A stretch of DNA of 11,208 bases from Phoronis ovalis (taxonomy: Eukaryota; Phoronida; Phoronidae). Shown one piece after another: positions 9,101-11,208 of this stretch; within the stretch, counting starts at the first letter, position 1; each line of letters begins with the position of its first letter. The stretch lies in contig JAOXYB010055423.1 of assembly GCA_028565635.1 (NCBI GenBank), positions 1 through 11,208 on the forward strand, read 5' to 3'. The notes beneath the pieces are model-generated. The model saw only the letters and a list, made by a program, of their open reading frames with translations, did not search any database and was not told the DNA's origin. The position numbers and the translations under genes were made by a program.

Positions 9101-11126
9101 TTCTTCCATTTGGTTGGGCGCTTGATAATTGACAACACCACTAAGTATTGTGGTTAAGAAATGAGTTTTAACAGCTTCTCTATCTATCGGCAATGCACAA
9201 AATTCTGTTATCTACAAATTTACAATTTATGTAATATCAAAGTATGCATTACAGATGAAACCACATTTACCTGTGTTTGGTCTGTGGATTAGTTCACAGT
9301 ACATAATTTTGTTCTTTCTTTGGAACATGGTGGTACTGCTTGTCAAATAACCTATATTAGAGAATTTAAAAAAACAATTGAAAAATTAATATAAAAATGT
9401 ACGTTAAAATGATTTAGTTTTGATATAATTAAAGTATTGAACTCACCTGCTCAACACATATTTCATCTAGAGCATATATGTGTGCCAAACGCCTCTTAAC
9501 TTGCTTGTCCATGTTATCAGGTAGGGCTTCCATAAATTTGGAGCGGAAGCTGTTAAAACCCTCAAAGTTGGATAAGAGCTTGTCCCCCATCTGAATGAGA
9601 TGAGCCATCCCATGATGGGCATCATCCATCAGATGGGAAAGCTCCCTCTTTTCTGCTGGACCGAAATCAGGCGCCTCACTTTTCATATTGTATATAACGA
9701 GCCGGCTCGCTTCTCGAAGCCTAAAATTAAATCGTAATAATTATTTGCCCATGAATTGTTTGATACAATTAATTGCATGTGCAGAAGAACTGAATTGTTT
9801 GAAAGCATGCTGTGTGGGGTTAATATCTTTCCTGTCATCAAAAAGATATTTATGTAAAACAGTAAATACCCTTACAAGTTTTATTGTTTTACAATAACTT
9901 CCCTTAAATCTAGTCCCTATTTCAGTTTTTATAATGAATTGCTTGTGTAAAGTTCGGATGAAGGTGTTAGATGCAAATGTTTCATACACAAAGTGTTTTT
10001 CCACACAGTTCTTTCTGTACATCTACCTTGGGAGAAGTATATCTCGACATATTCGAAACATCATGTACTTACTCATTTCCTTTCATGAGATCTTGCAATT
10101 TCTTTGGATTCATGGTCAGCAGAGGGGACGACCTGTATATCCTGTCTTTCTTATGTTGGGATAAAAGACCAGCCTCAAAACTAGGCATGGCAATGTCTTC
10201 TATGTCCTGTGAAACAGAAACATGTAAGCAAAATTAATAAAGAAACTGGGAAATACTAATGTTTTAAATTTGTACATCCAAGCAGATCACAGCAGTAATT
10301 TTTTTGTTATGTTTACTTGAATTGTCCAATTAAACTTCTCTTTCAGTTTATTAATCACTTTTAACTTCAATTAATTTATATTATGTACGCAAACCTTGGA
10401 AAACAATTTGGATAGATTTAGCATTGAATAGTTTCGAACTTCTTTTGTTAAAGTTTGTTCTTTACGTACTTGTGCCTTTTTCACATCGTTAAGGCAATGA
10501 GGCAAGCCAAACAGGCAGGGAGTTTCCTTCTTTCGCGCCTCTGATAACTCCTTAAAAAACCCAACTTTATGGGTTCCAAACAGGGAAAGTGCGCACTGTG
10601 CAAACAAGCTTTTTCTGCAGTTATATCCGCCTACTGCTACAGAAATGCCAATTTGCTTATGAAGTTCCTGTAATCTGATGTAGTGCATGGATTTCAGCAT
10701 GGCTCCTGTGAAATAATAACTGGAAATTAGCTAAATGTCTTTACTATAAGCATATTTGGAACTGACTTATGCAAGTTGGAAGCTTATTCTCTTCAAGAAT
10801 GCAAATACAGTTTTTGTGATTTTAGAAACATGAACATTATCTCTAATTGATTTAAGTCATCGACCTGACATGCTTGAATACGATCACTATTACTCTTAAT
10901 ATTTACATTTCAACTGCTGAATATCACCAAAAAGTTTTGAAATTTGTATAGTAACCAAAACTATAAATGTGTGAGGCATGTTTTACTCTCCTATATCATA
11001 GGAGCAACTTATGAGGATATAGAATATGATTAAAAGCATATTAATACATGTATATGTAGGTATTGTGTTTTGCTAATCGAAATTCACGTACCTGCTAAAC
11101 ACAATGCATTCAACATTATGTCCCAG
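3045..11126 (-). CDS. Split gene: P-loop ATPase-like protein with long disordered tail (5' end missing)
   Basis: This is the envelope of a 15-exon minus-strand model. The exons are 11126-11092, 10705-10395, 10206-10073, 9720-9447, 9211-9053, 8620-8353, 7407-7282, 6539-6480, 6041-6012, 5822-5600, 5349-5282, 4860-4743, 3868-3792, 3404-3322 and 3119-3045. Every intron is GT-AG, every junction keeps phase, and the chain gives 679 codons plus stop after one partial codon. Residues 1-115 look like the core of a P-loop NTPase: Walker A-like GGYNCRKS at 37-44, Walker B-like LPHCLNDV at about 79-86. A sensor-like PLLTMN follows at 143-148. The pattern resembles DUF927-like or other helicase-type ATPases found in many invertebrate genomes; that likeness is from memory of the pattern, not a search. 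Residues 395-679 are low-complexity acidic, Ser/Thr-rich and then basic tail. The start codon and N-terminus lie beyond the right edge. The function is unknown, and the Walker A glycine is replaced by Arg. Confidence 0.6.
3322..3404 (-). CDS. Exon 14: basic tail exon
   Basis: The acceptor is TGTATATTGCAG and the donor is CAG|GTGTGT. It runs from phase 1 to phase 0 and encodes AETISSTVSAISKKHTSQKK, then DQSTKQQ, after a split Asp. If the donor is not used, the frame ends at a TAG (3301-3303) after VCEVNI. The sequence between exon 13 and this exon (3405-3791) holds no other exon I could support. Confidence 0.5.
3792..3868 (-). CDS. Exon 13: cassette copy B, second exon
   Basis: The acceptor is TTTAAATTGCAG and the donor is GCAG|GTAGGA. 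The 77 nt run from phase 2 to phase 1 and encode KDSANTYNQQLDPSSVLPTV, then VAAKA, after the split Lys codon. It is the counterpart of exon 11. It is low in hydrophobic residues and likely disordered. Confidence 0.55.
4743..4860 (-). CDS. Exon 12: Ser/Thr-rich exon ending in LFENKP (cassette copy B, first exon)
   Basis: The acceptor is CATTCATTATAG and the donor is AAA|GTAAGT. It runs from phase 1 to phase 2 with 38 full codons. It encodes YFTATSTSATASEASMSKPS, then SSKPELSGGTKLLFENKP. The ending LFENKP, the phases and both splice contexts match exon 10, from which it differs by lacking about 35 residues in the middle. The plus-strand open frame here is a shadow. Confidence 0.6.
4901..5198. 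mobile_element. Short inverted-repeat element with a third internal end, in intron 11
   Basis: CAGTAAGGTATC at 4901-4912 is matched exactly in inverted form by GATACCTTACTG at 5187-5198. A third copy of the right end, TTTGATACCTT at 5015-5025, pairs with AAGGTATCAAA at 4905-4915. Both right-hand copies follow the same leader (AAAGTGCCA), so the right end appears duplicated. No target-site duplication is clear. A MITE or a solo-end composite is likely. Confidence 0.5.
5282..5349 (-). CDS. Exon 11: cassette copy A, second exon
   Basis: The acceptor is TTTAAATTGTAG and the donor is AACAG|GTATGT. The 68 nt run from phase 2 to phase 1. After the split Met codon it encodes KGRESTQIQPLAVPLTAAAI, then KT. 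It is paralogous to exon 13, with the same acceptor context (ATTTAAATTG[TC]AGGAAGG), nearly the same length and an Ala-rich end. Confidence 0.6.
5600..5822 (-). CDS. Exon 10: Ser/Thr-rich exon ending in LFENKP (cassette copy A, first exon)
   Basis: The acceptor is CATTACAG and the donor is AAT|GTAAGT. The exon has 73 full codons, phase 1 to phase 2. It is rich in Ser, Thr, Ala and Pro at first (SSFVTSTPVLHTSELPTQAS), later AMTQQAKKRTIDKSKGCRK, and ends ELFENKP. The basic cluster KKRTIDKSK could act in nuclear targeting or nucleic-acid binding, which is inference only. The upstream TTG at 5776-5778 is not a start; the frame is open from the acceptor onward. Its paralogue is exon 12. Confidence 0.65.
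6012..6041 (-). CDS. Exon 9: 30-nt microexon
   Basis: The exon lies between the acceptor TATATTTACAG and an excellent donor (ATAG|GTAAGT). It is phase 1 at both ends and encodes FEVDASLSI with Gly codons formed at both junctions. It can be included or skipped without a frame change. Its join to exon 10 (G|GA) is in frame with no stop. Confidence 0.5.
   Translation of the reverse strand, partial: VSKLMHHYL
6463..6539 (-). CDS. Exon 8: second copy of the acidic exon, possible alternative last exon
   Basis: The acceptor is TACTTCTAG. It encodes LPATEEPSSREETLTELDS. Like exon 7 it can end at a GTACTA donor (last exon base 6480; 60 nt, phase 1-1) or run to a TAG at 6463-6465 with the C-terminus SGTIFS. 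A minus-strand AATAAA lies at 6386-6391. It has no hexapeptide expansion. Exon 7 and exon 8 share the LP...EEP opening, the ETL/ETS and GT-x-FS endings, and flanking intron sequence, so they are paralogous copies. Confidence 0.6.
6717..7189. mobile_element. MITE-like inverted-repeat element in intron 7
   Basis: The left end reads AATAAATCCATCCGTTAGTG and the right end is its inverted copy (CACTAACGGATGTATTTATT) with one mismatch. The pairing runs on for some ten bases (TCCATACC against TTCCGTACC). A TA at 6719-6720 and at 7186-7187 could be the target duplication of a Tc1/mariner-type insertion. The interior is richer in GC than the surrounding intron and has nested inverted pieces, such as ATAGGGATC near 6915 against GATCAACCCCTAT near 6988. 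I found no transposase frame, so it would be non-autonomous. Confidence 0.65.
7265..7407 (-). CDS. Exon 7: acidic-repeat exon, possible alternative last exon
   Basis: The acceptor is CTACTTTTAG. The exon encodes LPEE followed by four PLSEEE and one ALSEEE hexapeptide, then TSSQEDI. It can end at a GTACTG donor (last exon base 7282; 126 nt, phase 1-1) or read through to a TAG at 7265-7267, giving the C-terminus IGTAFS. A minus-strand AATAAA at 7244-7249 lies just past that stop. The repeat is acidic and should be disordered; DSxE-like Ser-Glu-Glu patterns are typical casein kinase 2 targets, which is inference. It is a duplicate of exon 8. Confidence 0.65.
7304..7393. repeat. 18-bp tandem repeat, five copies, coding
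   Basis: Five head-to-tail copies of CTCCTCTTCTGATAATGG (plus strand), with single-base differences in two copies, lie inside exon 7. On the minus strand each unit codes for one [PA]LSEEE hexapeptide. The unit length is a multiple of three, so copy-number change keeps the frame. Confidence 0.95.
7408..8290. other. Intron 6 / 3' flank of the short form
   Basis: This is AT-rich sequence between the exon 6 stop and exon 7. About 90 bases next to exon 7 (7410-7490) match the sequence next to exon 8 (6542-6620), marking the edge of the exon duplication. Small open pieces with AG borders near 7610 and 7770 run into stops at once. The plus-strand 7431-7712 and minus-strand 7612-7800 frames look like chance. 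Confidence 0.4.
8291..8620 (-). CDS. Exon 6: C-terminal domain of the core, with a choice of stop or splice
   Basis: The acceptor is TTCAATGTCCAG. Read to the stop TAA at 8291-8293 it gives 109 residues, and the core protein then ends in VVTLEPIM. A donor inside the exon (GATG|GTAAGA, last exon base 8353) instead cuts it after 89 codons in phase 1. From there it joins the acidic-repeat exon, with a split Asp codon. The sequence includes GEGYVVHSLAVRLDTVSIYI, KNKIRRILKNALGEKYESG and YWGGKFCYACAFLRMSSLPS, a compact mixed alpha/beta segment I cannot name. On the minus strand an ATTAAA lies 93 nt past the stop (8193-8198), a possible polyadenylation signal for the short form. Confidence 0.7.
   Translation of the reverse strand: MLQSVRMVKHRFKGEGYVVHSLAVRLDTVSIYIHMDKNKIRRILKNALGEKYESGKQYWGGKFCYACAFLRMSSLPSNGQAIKETLREDGKKTSYVIHNHEVVTLEPIM
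8712..8865 (-). other. Possible cassette exon in intron 5
   Basis: A very strong acceptor (TTATTGTTTTTTTGCAG) and a perfect GTGAGT donor bound 154 nt. It is open in one frame, containing HLWCAIVEYWLCLGQRLLL and CTFCPRYCHYLVFNIL. That frame needs a phase 1 donor upstream, whereas exon 5 ends in phase 0, so in the main reading it meets a stop. It could be a regulated non-productive exon, a chance pair of sites, or part of an alternative transcript. Confidence 0.25.
9053..9211 (-). CDS. Exon 5: linker exon
   Basis: This exon has 53 codons, phase 0 at both ends. The acceptor is AAATTTGTAG; an alternative acceptor seven bases on (GATAACAG) would suit a different upstream phase. The donor is CAA|GTAAGA. 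It encodes ITEFCALPIDREAVKTHFLT, a middle part with SGVVNYQAPNQMEEE and a Leu-rich helix (ISLLLQSICSLTKDQ). It joins exon 4 and exon 6 in frame. The domain is not recognised. Confidence 0.65.
9271..9351 (-). other. Possible cassette (poison) exon in intron 4
   Basis: This 81-nt segment has a good acceptor (TTTTTTTAAATTCTCTAATATAG) and donor (CACAG|GTAAAT). Spliced after exon 4 in the main phase it reads Val-Ile-stop, so inclusion would truncate the protein. It is open only in another phase (a string with TMFQRKNKIMYCELIHRPNT). That phase would join exon 5 at its alternative acceptor (GATAACAG), giving Glu-Phe-Cys as in the main model, but it has no phase match to exon 4. Confidence 0.3.
9447..9720 (-). 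CDS. Exon 4: charged helical segment
   Basis: The acceptor is TTTAATTTTAG and the donor is CAG|GTGAGT. It encodes 91 residues after the split Glu. It opens with LREASRLVIYNMKSEAPDFG, consistent with the Arg-containing strand that follows sensor 1 in this ATPase class. It continues with a long charged helical run (PAEKRELSHLMDDAHHGM, then KLLSNFEGFNSFRSKFMEAL and KQVKRRLAHIYALDEICVEQ). No catalytic motif is visible. The donor is one of the best in the window. Confidence 0.8.
10073..10206 (-). CDS. Exon 3: sensor-like segment
   Basis: The acceptor is TGTTTCACAG and the donor is a full-consensus GTAAGT after AAATGA. The 134 nt start in phase 0 and end in phase 2. It encodes DIEDIAMPSFEAGLLSQHKK, then a stretch containing SSPLLTMNPKKLQDLMKGN. 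The string PLLTMN resembles the sensor-1 strand (hydrophobic run, then T-x-N) that follows Walker B in AAA-like and helicase-like NTPases. The split codon (GA|G) gives Glu on joining to the next exon, which supports the junction. Overlapping plus-strand open frames here are shadows. Confidence 0.75.
10395..10705 (-). CDS. Exon 2: P-loop (Walker A/B-like) exon
   Basis: The acceptor is TTATTTCACAG; the donor chosen is AAG|GTTTGC. A donor six bases further on (TGC|GTACAT) keeps the same phase and would add Val-Cys. The exon encodes 103 residues. A predicted strand, ISVAV, leads into GGYNCRKS, which matches GxxxxGK[ST] except that the second Gly is Arg (codon AGA at 10614-10616). It is followed by LFAQCALSLFG, a helix typical after a P-loop. 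Then comes FFKELSEARKKETPCLFGLPHCLNDV, in which LPHCLND sits where the acidic Walker B of such ATPases would be, with Asn-Asp rather than Asp-Asp. The rest is basic and helical (KKAQVRKEQTLTKEVRN). The codon series is clean throughout, so the gene does not look decayed. Confidence 0.75.
11092..11126 (-). CDS. Exon 1 of window (internal, 35 nt)
   Basis: A pyrimidine-rich acceptor (TTCTCACTGCAG) precedes this exon and a GTACGT donor follows it. After one base of a split codon it encodes WDIMLNALCLA. It ends in phase 1, and the first two bases of the next exon complete a Gly codon. This continues directly into the helix before the P-loop, as expected for the amphipathic lead-in (small-residue-rich, ending AGAML) to a Walker A strand. 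The upstream exon lies beyond the window or in the last 80 bases, where I could not fix one. Confidence 0.6.
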
Positions 11127-11208
11127 CTGCAGTGAGAATAGAGAAAAATGAATAAATTACGGACTGCAGGTATGGAATCCAGAGGTAGAGTTATTTCAAC
11201 AAGTGGAA

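Noticed and set aside
9688-10237. Overlapping plus-strand open frames at 9688-9897, 9934-10164 and 9971-10237, and minus-strand 9741-10022
   Set aside because: The plus-strand frames are antisense to exon 3 and intron 3, and the minus-strand one is intronic. They have no splice or start context and an AT-driven composition.
1-11208. Prokaryotic operon, phage or CRISPR content
   Set aside because: No spaced direct repeats, no Shine-Dalgarno sites and no long frames. Splice-bounded exons explain the coding signal.

Overview
The window reads as AT-rich nuclear DNA from a eukaryote, most likely an invertebrate animal. There is no long uninterrupted gene and no operon or ribosome-binding-site architecture. 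Instead, short open stretches of better coding character are bounded by AG/GT splice signals on the minus strand. A sponge or other early-branching animal would fit the AT richness and the mostly 80-950 nt introns, but that is only a guess.

The main content is one split gene on the minus strand, followed from 11126 down to 3045. I assembled it by eye from splice sites and reading phase. Six exons (11092-11126, 10395-10705, 10073-10206, 9447-9720, 9053-9211 and 8291/8353-8620) join without a frame break. They encode about 390 residues resembling the C-terminal half of a P-loop ATPase of the kind found in DUF927-like or other helicase-like NTPases: a helical lead-in, a Walker A-like GGYNCRKS, a Walker B-like LPHCLNDV, a sensor-like PLLTMN and a charged helical segment. 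The N-terminal part lies beyond the right edge. Walker A has Arg where the second Gly is expected.

The sixth exon can either run to a stop at 8291 or use an internal donor at 8353. From that donor an in-phase chain of nine further exons runs to a stop at 3045 (7282-7407, 6480-6539, 6012-6041, 5600-5822, 5282-5349, 4743-4860, 3792-3868, 3322-3404 and 3045-3119). The whole chain is 679 codons plus stop. The tail looks disordered: first acidic (five PLSEEE-type repeats), then Ser/Thr-rich, then basic. It was built by local duplication. The first two tail exons are a duplicated pair, each able to end in its own stop (GTAFS and GTIFS) with an AATAAA beyond. Further down, a two-exon cassette ending in LFENKP occurs twice, with recognisable intron similarity.

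Two short inverted-repeat elements that look like non-autonomous DNA transposons (MITEs) sit in the tail introns, at about 6717-7189 and 4901-5198. Two further open, splice-bounded segments (9271-9351 and 8712-8865) do not fit the main frame and may be cassette or poison exons.

The left 3 kb is mostly AT-rich sequence with no confident gene. It holds a possible last exon of a plus-strand gene (85-213), a possible minus-strand exon (863-1087), a short stretch open on both strands (1282-1426) and an (ATAG)5 microsatellite. All gene calls rest on reading frame and splice grammar alone, without transcripts or database searches.
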